The notes under the pieces are model-generated. The model saw only the letters and a list, made by a program, of their open reading frames with translations, had not been told where the DNA came from and searched no databases. This document shows, piece by piece, positions 57,408-64,000 of a stretch of 64,000 bases of DNA. The translations under genes were made by a program, and so were the position numbers. How positions within the stretch are numbered: the stretch's first letter is position 1; every line of letters begins with the position of its first letter. Origin of the DNA: Hymenobacter negativus (GTDB lineage Bacteria; Bacteroidota; Bacteroidia; Cytophagales; Hymenobacteraceae); assembly GCF_017571495.1 (NCBI RefSeq), contig NZ_JAGETZ010000001.1, positions 62,001 through 126,000 on the forward strand, read 5' to 3'.

Positions 57408-57445
57408 ATAAAGGCCTTGGCTACGCGAGTAGTCAGGGCCTTTAT
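57408..57445 (+). terminator. Terminator after the exported protein gene
   Basis: Stem ATAAAGGCC / GGCCTTTAT with inner CTAC/GTAG pairing and a T-rich tail, 20 nt after the stop. Confidence 0.78.
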
Positions 57446-57634
57446 ATTTCTCCTAATTCAAGGCCGGAGACCAGGAAGAAACACCAGCAACACGGGCACA
57501 TTATGAGCGCCATTAGAAAGCGTTGGCAGCTTTTTTAGCTGCGTTCACTTGGTGTAAGTGACCGCTCACTACTTTTTATTGACCTCGCATGAAGAAGGAA
57601 GTAACTTTAAGGACCACAGTTATACCTGCCTTCT

Positions 57635-58432
57635 ATGTTGTTGTTTTTACTACGCTTACAACTACTCTTTTTACTCCTGGCTGGCTGGCCAGCCACTGCT
57701 ACTTACGGACAACAAATTGGAACTACTGATTCGGTTGCCTACGCTCCACGCCTGAGCTGCGGCCAACGGGCGGCCCTGCGCATTGCCGTGCCGTCGGTGC
57801 TGGTAGGCATCGGTGTGCTCGCCCACAGCAATCAGTACAATGAAACCCTGTATCGGGCCAAGCTGGAGATGCAGCACGAAACCCAGGAAATGTTTCGCGG
57901 CTTCGATGCTCACGGTCTCGACGACTACACCCGCCACGTTCCCCTGGCCATGGCCTACGCCATGATGGCCACCGGCCACCGGGGCGAGCGCTCGGCGGTT
58001 GGCTTCACGCTTATCTATCTGGCGGCACATGAGTTGGACGCGGCGGTAGTGAGCAACCTCAAGCGCGTCACGGCCGAACCACGGCCCTATAACCCCAACG
58101 ACCTCAGCTCCTTTCCCTCCTCTCACACCTCACAGGCCTTCCTTACCGCTACCCTGCTACACGAGCAGTACGGCCGCCAATACCCGTGGCTAAGCGTGAG
58201 CGGCTATGCTGTAGCAGCGGCTACTGGCACAATGCGCCTGCTGGGTAACAAGCACTGGGCCACCGATGTGCTGGCTGGCGCGGGCATCGGCTTTCTCTCC
58301 GCCGAAACAATCTGGCACCTCTACCCGGCGCTAACCAAAGCGCTGCCGCCACGCATAGCGCACAAGCTGCTGCTAGTGCCCACCTACCAGACCGGCGGTG
58401 GGGCTGGATTTGCCCTAGCTATTCAACCTTAA
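57635..58432 (+). CDS. PAP2-superfamily phosphatase
   Basis: 265 residues. Signal/anchor at the N-terminus (MLLFLLRLQLLFLLLAGWPATATYGQ), then the three phosphatase motifs: KRVTAEPRP, PSSHTSQAF (catalytic His), and RLLGNKHWATDVLAG. PAP2 enzymes remove phosphate from lipid or isoprenoid phosphates such as undecaprenyl diphosphate, acting at the outer face of the inner membrane. A near-match promoter TAACTTTA is at 57602-57609. No partner in the operon. The exact lipid substrate cannot be read from the sequence. Confidence 0.92.
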   Translation: MLLFLLRLQLLFLLLAGWPATATYGQQIGTTDSVAYAPRLSCGQRAALRIAVPSVLVGIGVLAHSNQYNETLYRAKLEMQHETQEMFRGFDAHGLDDYTRHVPLAMAYAMMATGHRGERSAVGFTLIYLAAHELDAAVVSNLKRVTAEPRPYNPNDLSSFPSSHTSQAFLTATLLHEQYGRQYPWLSVSGYAVAAATGTMRLLGNKHWATDVLAGAGIGFLSAETIWHLYPALTKALPPRIAHKLLLVPTYQTGGGAGFALAIQP

Positions 58433-58565
58433 TAGAGGGCTGAACCTATAAAATTGCGGGACTGGCTGTAGAATTATTCCTTCAGCGCATCATTGCGCGT
58501 GAGCGGTCCGTTAGAAAGGGTATTTTAGTCCGGTGCCTGACGCCGGCCCTCTTTCCGCCCCACGC

Positions 58566-60419
58566 ATGGACGACCTGAATCAATCCAATTATTCTCTTTC
58601 CGCCAGCCGCCCCGACAGCGAGCCCACTTTCGAAGAAATTGATAACCCCTTGCCCCGCGCCGTACTCCGCCTGAACGGCCACGTACTGCTTGATGGACAG
58701 TGGAAATTTGCCCACGATGTAGAGGATGCGGGCCTGCGTGAAGACTGGGCCTTGGGCCATATTTACGAGCACACGGCCCAATGGCCGGGTTCGGTTGAGG
58801 AGCATCTGGCGCAGGCTCGGGGTCAGCGCGACGGCGCAACCTGGCACGACCAAGTAGTGGTGTGGTACGAGCGGGAGTTCACTCTGCCCGAAGTAGCCGA
58901 TGCCCAGCAACGCTCCATGATGCAACTCACGTTTGGGGCCTGCGGCTACGAAACGCGGGTATGGCTAAATGGGCAGCTGCTCAGAACCATTGAGGGCGAA
59001 GACGTTCATTTTGGCGAATACACGTCCTTTACCTACGAGCTCGACGAGGCCAACCTCCACCTCGTGAACCGCCTCACCGTGCGCATTGCCGATACCATGG
59101 ACGCCGAAACGCCCCGGGGCAAGCAGGAGTCGCACGTGTACAAGCGCGGCGGCATATGGTACCAGACCTACACCGGCGCCGTGCGCAGCGTGTGGCTGGA
59201 AGTGGTGGAACGCAACCGTCTGCGCTCCCGTGTGGGCGTGGTGAGCGTAGTAGAAGACCAGCTCGTGCGCTTCAACCTGACGCTACGCATCCACGATGCC
59301 GGCAACTATGTTATACGCCTTCAGGTATTTGACCCGCTTACTCCCAGCCGTACCGCGCCGCTGGCCACTTCCGACTTTCCCGTGCACCTGGAAGCCGGGC
59401 AATGGCAGCAACGCCTGGTGCTGGAAGTACCGGGAGCCGAATTATGGTCGCCGGAAGCTCCCAACCGCTACCGTCTGGTAGCCCAGCTTATTGACGCCGA
59501 AGGCTACGCGGCTCAGATTGAAACCCTGTTTGGCTTACGCAAAGTGGAAGCTCGGGGCCGCTACGTGTACCTCAACAATGAGGCCGTATACCTCGATGGC
59601 ATCCTTTACCAGCCGGGTCAGGCCACATTGGAAGAAATGCAGCGCCACATGCATGCCATGAAAGCATTGGGCTGCAACCTCGTACGGGTGCACATTGCCG
59701 GCATCGACCCGCGCATCTACAATCTGGCCGACGAGTTGGGTCTGCTGCTGTGGGTGGAAGTGCCCAGCCCGCACAGTTCCACCCCGCGCAGCCGCGAAAA
59801 CCACCGCGCCGAACTCATGCGCATGGTCACATTGAGCGAAACCCACCCCAGCATCATCATTTGGAGCCTTTATAATGAGGACTGGGGTGCCCAGGACATT
59901 GCCACCAATGCCGAGACACGCCAGTACATTATGGAAACCTATCACTTCATGCAGCTGGCCTATCCCCAGTTTCTGGTAGTGGATAACGACGGCTGGCACC
60001 ACATTTCCTACACTGGCCGCCTGAAGTCCGACTTGCTCACGGCTCACCTCTACACGCCGGACCTGGGCCGTTGGCGGGAACTGCTCGACCGCTTGGTGGG
60101 CGGTGAGTTGGAAGGCACTGCTGCGTTCCCGCTGGTAGTGGGCGACCCGTTCTTTTACCGTCGTCAGGTGCCACTCATCGTGAGCGAATGGGGTGGTTTC
60201 GGCTTTTCGGACTACGGCGGGCCGGCCGATGCCGAGGCGCGAACCAACAGTATTCTGGCCTTTAAACAGGAATTGCGCACACGGCCCATTGCTGGCGATG
60301 TATACACCCAGGCCACCAACATCGAAGACGAGCGCAACGGACTGATTGACCCACAGACCGGCGCACTAAGCGTGCCCGCCGGCCTGCTGGCTTCTCGTCA
60401 AATCGAACATCTTCATTAA
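58566..60419 (+). CDS. Cytoplasmic glycoside hydrolase family 2 protein
   Basis: 617 residues with no signal peptide, unlike the PUL enzymes. Sugar-binding jelly roll (LNGHVLLDGQWKFAHDVEDA, WYEREFTLPE, ETRVWLNGQLL), immunoglobulin-like domain, and a TIM barrel with the acid/base Glu in WSLYNEDWGAQD and the nucleophile Glu in IVSEWGGFGFSD. Both catalytic Glu residues are present. The NEDW motif resembles cytosolic GH2 proteins of unknown specificity rather than secreted beta-galactosidases. ATG 58566 is preferred over the GTG at 58533 because it gives a normal start. It may act on imported or intracellular oligosaccharides. Monocistronic. Confidence 0.9.
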   Translation: MDDLNQSNYSLSASRPDSEPTFEEIDNPLPRAVLRLNGHVLLDGQWKFAHDVEDAGLREDWALGHIYEHTAQWPGSVEEHLAQARGQRDGATWHDQVVVWYEREFTLPEVADAQQRSMMQLTFGACGYETRVWLNGQLLRTIEGEDVHFGEYTSFTYELDEANLHLVNRLTVRIADTMDAETPRGKQESHVYKRGGIWYQTYTGAVRSVWLEVVERNRLRSRVGVVSVVEDQLVRFNLTLRIHDAGNYVIRLQVFDPLTPSRTAPLATSDFPVHLEAGQWQQRLVLEVPGAELWSPEAPNRYRLVAQLIDAEGYAAQIETLFGLRKVEARGRYVYLNNEAVYLDGILYQPGQATLEEMQRHMHAMKALGCNLVRVHIAGIDPRIYNLADELGLLLWVEVPSPHSSTPRSRENHRAELMRMVTLSETHPSIIIWSLYNEDWGAQDIATNAETRQYIMETYHFMQLAYPQFLVVDNDGWHHISYTGRLKSDLLTAHLYTPDLGRWRELLDRLVGGELEGTAAFPLVVGDPFFYRRQVPLIVSEWGGFGFSDYGGPADAEARTNSILAFKQELRTRPIAGDVYTQATNIEDERNGLIDPQTGALSVPAGLLASRQIEHLH

Positions 60420-60426
60420 CTGCGTT

Positions 60427-60726
60427 TCACAGCCGGGCCCTCCGAATGGGCCCGGTAGCCATGAGGGTGGCCGTGGTACACCAAGCCGTAGACAGCGCCG
60501 TATTATTAGCCTGGAACTGGATGACCAGCTGACGCGGCACTGTACTGCTGACGGATGCATGCTGCATCGACCGCGCCGCTGTGGATACCGGCTGTTGCAG
60601 CACCGGTACAGCTGCTACTGGCACGACTAACTCCAAGACTAAAATCTGGGCTTGTTCATCCTCTTCGCCCGGGTCGCAACCCATAGCTAAAGTGTTGTTA
60701 TTATATGTTTTGTAAAGTTCTTTCAT
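60427..60726 (-). CDS. Possible small hypothetical protein
   Basis: 99 residues: MKELYKTYNNNTLAMGCDPGEEDEQAQ, then a hydrophobic Val/Ala-rich stretch (ILVLELVVPVAAVPVLQ) and a Ser/Thr-rich end. The first third has AT-rich codons unlike the rest, and the last codons run through a GC hairpin (60433-60455). No clear RBS or promoter was seen. It is the only plausible gene in the 490-nt gap; it may be real or a chance frame. Confidence 0.35.
   Translation of the reverse strand: MKELYKTYNNNTLAMGCDPGEEDEQAQILVLELVVPVAAVPVLQQPVSTAARSMQHASVSSTVPRQLVIQFQANNTALSTAWCTTATLMATGPIRRARL
60433..60455. terminator. GC-rich hairpin after the cytoplasmic GH2 gene
   Basis: CCGGGCCC / GGGCCCGG with a 7-nt loop, 14 nt after the GH2 stop. 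There is no T run, so termination is only possible. Confidence 0.45.
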
Positions 60727-60874
60727 AAAAAGAATTTGGTAAGCTCAGTAGAATAGACCCTAAGTAAATATGGCTGATTTTTGTTGATTTCCCTGCCTCC
60801 TCTGCCATAATTCACTCAACATTCATAAAAAGGCAATTTAGCCCATTCCCGAACTGCCCTGCCGCTTCGCGGGT

Positions 60875-60882
60875 TATCTTTG
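60875..60882 (+). promoter_or_regulatory. -7 promoter element of apbC-nfu
   Basis: TATCTTTG, exact match, 34 nt before the apbC ATG. Confidence 0.6.
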
Positions 60883-60916
60883 CAAGACGCCCGTTTCCGG
60901 CGCTTTGCCCTCCCCA

Positions 60917-62020
60917 ATGACCATTACCCAAGAAGCCGTTCTCAAAGCCCTGAGCTACGTGGAAGAGCCCGACCTGGGCCAGGACCTCGTGACGCTCAAC
61001 ATGATTGAGAACATTGCGATTGACGGCCTTACCGTCGCGTTTACCGTCGTACTCACCACTCCTGCTTGCCCACTCAAGCAGCTCATTCACGATGCCTGCG
61101 AGCGTGCCATCCACACGATGGTGGATAAAGATGCCAACGTGGTAATTACGATGACGTCGCGCGTGACCACCGGCCGCAACAACCGTGGTGACCTGCTGCC
61201 CGGCGTGAAAAATATTATCGCCATTGCCTCGGGCAAGGGTGGTGTGGGCAAAAGCACCGTCACAGCTAACCTAGCCGTAGCCCTGGCTGCTACCGGCGCC
61301 AAAGTTGGCTTGGTTGATGCCGACATTTCCGGCCCTAGCGTGCCCGTAATGTTTGACGTGGAGAACGAGGCTCCGCACGTTTTCCAGGGCCCGAATGGCA
61401 AAAACCTGATTCAGCCCATCATCAAATACGGTGTGAAGCTGATGAGTATTGGCTTCTTGGCTCCGGCCGAAAGCGCCATTGTGTGGCGCGGGCCGATGGC
61501 TTCGTCGGCGCTCAAGCAGTTTATCACGGAAGTTGACTGGGGCGAGCTCGATTACCTGCTGCTCGACCTGCCGCCCGGCACTTCCGACATCCACCTCACG
61601 CTGGTGCAAACTGTGCCCGTGACTGGCGCCGTCATCGTGACCACGCCGCAAAAAGTGGCGCTGGCCGATGCTCAGAAAGGCTTGCAGATGTTCCGCCAGC
61701 CCCAAATCAACGTGCCGGTATTGGGCGTAGTGGAGAATATGGCGTGGTTCACGCCAGCCGAGCTGCCCGATAACAAGTATTTTATTTTTGGCGAAAACGG
61801 GGGGCAGCGCCTAGCAGCGCAGCACGATGTACCGCTGCTGGGTCAGCTGCCGCTGGTGCAAAGCATCCGCGAAAACGGCGACCAAGGCCAGCCAGCCGTA
61901 TTAGACCCCGAGTCGGCCGTTGGCAAACTCTTCGCCGACTTGGCCGAATCGGTGGCCCGGCAGGTAAGTATTCGAAATAACGTGGCCCCCAAAACGGCTG
62001 TCGTGCAGATGAATTCCTAA
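60917..62020 (+). CDS. apbC: Mrp/ApbC-family P-loop iron-sulfur carrier
   Basis: 367 residues. N-terminal MIP18/DUF59 domain (about 1-80: VLKALSYVEEPDLGQDLVTLNMIENI), then a ParA-like P-loop domain with GKGGVGKST (106-113), VDADISGPS and LLDLPPGTSD. It binds a [4Fe-4S] cluster and ATP in Fe-S assembly or transfer. No CxxC is present; only isolated Cys residues (51 and 61) are seen, and the usual C-terminal cysteine motif is replaced by ENMAWFTPAELPDNKY. The next gene, a NifU-like scaffold with CxxC, starts 5 nt later, so the two likely work as a unit. ATG 60917 is used; the TTG upstream is not needed. Confidence 0.94.
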   Translation: MTITQEAVLKALSYVEEPDLGQDLVTLNMIENIAIDGLTVAFTVVLTTPACPLKQLIHDACERAIHTMVDKDANVVITMTSRVTTGRNNRGDLLPGVKNIIAIASGKGGVGKSTVTANLAVALAATGAKVGLVDADISGPSVPVMFDVENEAPHVFQGPNGKNLIQPIIKYGVKLMSIGFLAPAESAIVWRGPMASSALKQFITEVDWGELDYLLLDLPPGTSDIHLTLVQTVPVTGAVIVTTPQKVALADAQKGLQMFRQPQINVPVLGVVENMAWFTPAELPDNKYFIFGENGGQRLAAQHDVPLLGQLPLVQSIRENGDQGQPAVLDPESAVGKLFADLAESVARQVSIRNNVAPKTAVVQMNS

Positions 62021-62025
62021 TATCC

Positions 62026-62283
62026 GTGGAAATAACAACCTCTCCCCCAACTTTCGAACATCCGCTGATGCCACGCATCGAAGCGGCCCTCGACACCCTG
62101 CGCCCCTACCTGGCCACCGACGGCGGCAACGTACGCGTGGCTAACATTACCGCCGAAGGCGTGCTCCAACTGGAATGGCAGGGTGCCTGCGGTGCCTGCC
62201 CTATGTCAACCATGACCCGCGCCGGCCTAGAGGACACCGTAAAAAAAGCGGTACCGGAAATCACAGCTGTTGAGGCCCGATAA
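62026..62283 (+). CDS. NifU C-terminal-domain (Nfu-type) Fe-S scaffold
   Basis: 85 residues, GTG start 5 nt after the apbC stop. Carries the NifU C-terminal signature DGGNVRVANI and the cluster-binding GACGACPMSTMT (Cys55, Cys58). Nfu proteins hold and pass on [4Fe-4S] clusters. Being directly after apbC suggests that this protein supplies the CxxC that ApbC lacks. Cytosolic; translation is probably coupled. Confidence 0.94.
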   Translation: MEITTSPPTFEHPLMPRIEAALDTLRPYLATDGGNVRVANITAEGVLQLEWQGACGACPMSTMTRAGLEDTVKKAVPEITAVEAR

Positions 62284-62319
62284 CAGCCTGACTTAGATGC
62301 TTTGGCAACGACGCCCATT

Positions 62320-62418
62320 TGTCATCCTGAGTTTGCGAAGGACATTATCACCAAAGAACAATTAGGAGTAACCCTATTTGCGTAGGTGGAATAATGCTTT
62401 CTCAAGTTCAGGATGACA
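62320..62418. repeat. Imperfect palindromic repeat (GTCATCCTGAG type)
   Basis: 99-bp imperfect inverted repeat, TGTCATCCTGAGTTTGCGAAG at the left (from 62320) and a related complement ending at 62418. The GTCATCCTGAG core also occurs in the hairpin at 42953-42996. The right arm supplies the last Ser-Ser and stop codons of the SET-domain gene (stop at 62408-62410). Confidence 0.65.
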
Positions 62419-63028
62419 GGTTTTTGCCTAAATCCTTCTCTGGCTCACGGTAATAGCAACTCAGAATAGATTCCATTGTCTTCTCACCGGCAGCTACGGC
62501 CAATACTTCCTGCTGGTGTTCAGGGGCCAGCAATCGCAGCAAAGGTTGTTCAACACGGTTGAATGACCGAAAAGCGTCACGGAGTTGCCTATCCCACTGT
62601 GCGTGATAATGCAGCAAATCGTCGGGCAAGGCTTGGGTACGGGGGCTGCCTGGCTCGGGCACACAATCGAAGGGCTCGGTGAGGTTGAGGTAACCATAAT
62701 CGTCGGTCAAGTCCTCGCCGGGCTGGATGTCGCGCACGGCTAACTCACAATTATAAGCCGTGCTGATGCAGCTGGAACGAAAGCTGTGATTAACAAACCG
62801 GGCATGGTCGCCGCAGAGCACATAATCCCCGTTGTGGTCGCGGTAGGAATATTTTTCCAGAAAGACCTTTTGTAAAGGGTCCAGCCGGGCCAGGGTTTGA
62901 GAAGAAATAATCTGGTCGAGGGAGTCGAATACCCAAGTGATGGTGCCTTTGGGAATAAGCTTGGTAGCTACCACTCCAAAACCAATTTCGGGACTGATAA
63001 ACCGCAGCTCTGTGTTGGGATGAATCAT
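62408..63028 (-). CDS. SET-domain protein
   Basis: 206 residues. A SET fold is visible: GFGVVATKLIPKGTITWVFDSLDQI at the start, GDHARFVNHSFRSSC with the NHS cofactor motif, then ELAVRDIQPGEDLTDDYGYLN with the ELTxDY-like signature. SET proteins methylate lysines on histones or other proteins using SAM; bacterial ones mostly modify ribosomal or chromatin-like proteins. The post-SET Cys cluster typical of eukaryotic enzymes is absent. ATG 63028 is chosen; the frame extends to 63262 with no SET-like sequence and antisense to the next gene. Function in this bacterium unknown. The 3' end overlaps a dispersed repeat. Confidence 0.85.
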   Translation of the reverse strand: MIHPNTELRFISPEIGFGVVATKLIPKGTITWVFDSLDQIISSQTLARLDPLQKVFLEKYSYRDHNGDYVLCGDHARFVNHSFRSSCISTAYNCELAVRDIQPGEDLTDDYGYLNLTEPFDCVPEPGSPRTQALPDDLLHYHAQWDRQLRDAFRSFNRVEQPLLRLLAPEHQQEVLAVAAGEKTMESILSCYYREPEKDLGKNLSS

Positions 63029-63112
63029 AGAAAAGCTGGTTGAAAAGGGGCTGCAATGTTGGCAAAAGCCCCGAGCTAACCAAGCTGAACAGCGTAGCAG
63101 ACGGTCCGGCGC

Positions 63113-63120
63113 TACTTTTG
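63113..63120 (+). promoter_or_regulatory. -7 promoter element of the fumarylacetoacetase gene
   Basis: TACTTTTG, exact match, 22 nt before the ATG at 63143. Confidence 0.6.
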
Positions 63121-63142
63121 TGCCTTCAACCTTTCTCAGCAC

Positions 63143-64000
63143 ATGGCCACTTCGCCCAACTCGCCCACCCTCCGCTCCTGGATTGACATCCGCCCCGAAA
63201 GCGACTTTCCCATTCAGAACCTGCCGTTTGGCGTGTTCGAAACCGATGAGCGAGGACCGCACTTGGGCGTTGCCATTGGCGGCTATGTGTTTGACCTGTA
63301 CGCCGCTAGTCAGTTCGGCTTTTTTGAGGATTTGGAAGAGCTAGGTGATACCCAGCCCAAAGTATTTCGCCGCCGCTCGCTGAATGCCTTTCTGCGGCTG
63401 GGCCGGCCGGCTTGGCGGGCCGTACGCCAGCGCGTGAGCGAGCTGCTGCGCCACGACGAGCCCCGCCTGCGCGACAATGAGTTGGCCGTGCGCGACTGCC
63501 TGTTGCGCCAAACCGATGTGCGGATGCTACGCCCCGTGAAGCCTGCCAACTACACCGACTTCTATAGCAGCATCGAACACGCCACCAACGTGGGTACCAT
63601 GTTCCGCGACCCGGCTAACGCCCTGCTGCCCAACTGGCGCCACCTGCCCATAGGCTACCACGGCCGTACCAGCAGCATCGTGGTATCAGGCACCAGCATT
63701 CATCGGCCCAACGGCCAGCGCAAGGCCCCCGATGAAGCGGCTCCAACTTTCGGACCCAGCCGCCAGCTCGATTTTGAGCTGGAAATGGCCTTCGTGGTGG
63801 GCACCGGCACCGCCCTGGGCAGTACCGTAAGTATAGATGCGGCTGAAGACCATATTTTTGGCCTGTGCCTGTTCAACGACTGGAGCGCCCGTGACTTACA
63901 AAGCTGGGAATACGTACCGTTGGGGCCATTTTTGGCCAAGAACTTCGGCAGTAGCATTGCCCCTTGGGTGGTGACGCTCGATGCACTGGAGCCCTTCCGC
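63143..64000 (+). CDS. Fumarylacetoacetase (3' partial)
   Basis: First 286 residues of the final enzyme in tyrosine breakdown, which cuts 4-fumarylacetoacetate into fumarate and acetoacetate. The SH3-like N-terminal domain (about 1-115: FPIQNLPFGVFETDERGPHLGVAIGGYVFDL) leads into the catalytic domain with YTDFYSSIEHATNVGTMFR (Asp/His metal and acid-base region), LPIGYHGRTSSIVVSGT, LDFELEMAFVVG (metal ligands) and FNDWSARDLQSWEYVPLGPFLAKNF. It runs off the right edge; no stop is seen. No other tyrosine-pathway gene is in the window. Confidence 0.95.
   Translation, partial: MATSPNSPTLRSWIDIRPESDFPIQNLPFGVFETDERGPHLGVAIGGYVFDLYAASQFGFFEDLEELGDTQPKVFRRRSLNAFLRLGRPAWRAVRQRVSELLRHDEPRLRDNELAVRDCLLRQTDVRMLRPVKPANYTDFYSSIEHATNVGTMFRDPANALLPNWRHLPIGYHGRTSSIVVSGTSIHRPNGQRKAPDEAAPTFGPSRQLDFELEMAFVVGTGTALGSTVSIDAAEDHIFGLCLFNDWSARDLQSWEYVPLGPFLAKNFGSSIAPWVVTLDALEPFR

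Noticed and set aside
1..64000. CRISPR array, tRNA, rRNA, transposase or phage genes
   Set aside because: None seen: no regularly spaced repeats, no cloverleaf-like sequence in the gaps, and no recombinase or structural phage proteins among the genes.

Overview
The window is chromosomal DNA from a Bacteroidota bacterium, most likely a Cytophagales member close to Hymenobacter. The evidence is a high-GC genome with a SusC/SusD pair run by a hybrid two-component system, T9SS C-terminal sorting domains, a type III glutamine synthetase, the long form of IspG, and the Bacteroidota -7 promoter element TAnnTTTG in front of many genes. Genus is inferred from gene content and style only. No rRNA, tRNA, CRISPR array, transposase or phage gene was seen.

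Layout. 1-16.4 kb is mostly housekeeping: the end of a TonB-like protein, ribBA, two overlapping glycosyltransferases, a K+ channel with an RCK domain, dnaG flanked by two copies of a palindromic repeat, leuS with an AT-rich internal patch, two T9SS cargo proteins, an acyltransferase, and two small proteins. 16.4-34.7 kb is a polysaccharide utilization locus (PUL). A minus-strand operon susC-susD-GH5/ricin-GH30-GH2-GH43 is followed by a separately promoted GH35 and a divergent hybrid two-component sensor (HTCS). The enzyme set best fits beta-1,6/beta-1,3-galactan side chains of type II arabinogalactan (inference). 34.7-45.8 kb holds oxidoreductases, a carboxylesterase, a PhyH-type dioxygenase, a mini-kinase-like protein, ispG, two thioredoxin-fold proteins, a PAS protein and hypotheticals. 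45.9-52.7 kb has glnN, an LtaS-like membrane phosphoglyceroltransferase, a decayed WG-repeat gene and mtaB. 52.8-64 kb has a self-regulated HTH protein, a second pseudogene, an orphan FtsX-like permease, a conserved periplasmic protein, a PAP2 phosphatase, a cytoplasmic GH2, the apbC-nfu iron-sulfur pair, a SET-domain protein and the start of fumarylacetoacetase.

How genes work together. In the PUL, surface SusD and GH5 would bind and cut polymer, SusC would import oligosaccharides, GH30/GH2/GH43/GH35 would trim them in the periplasm, and the HTCS would sense a breakdown product and bind DNA. A 26-bp element with two GGGGT direct repeats lies at matching positions upstream of both susC and GH35 and is the best candidate HTCS operator. 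Other points worth a second look: the mosaic leuS, the operator overlapping the start codon of the HTH gene at 53.66 kb, repeats abutting stop codons, several possible leaderless mRNAs, and two pseudogenes.
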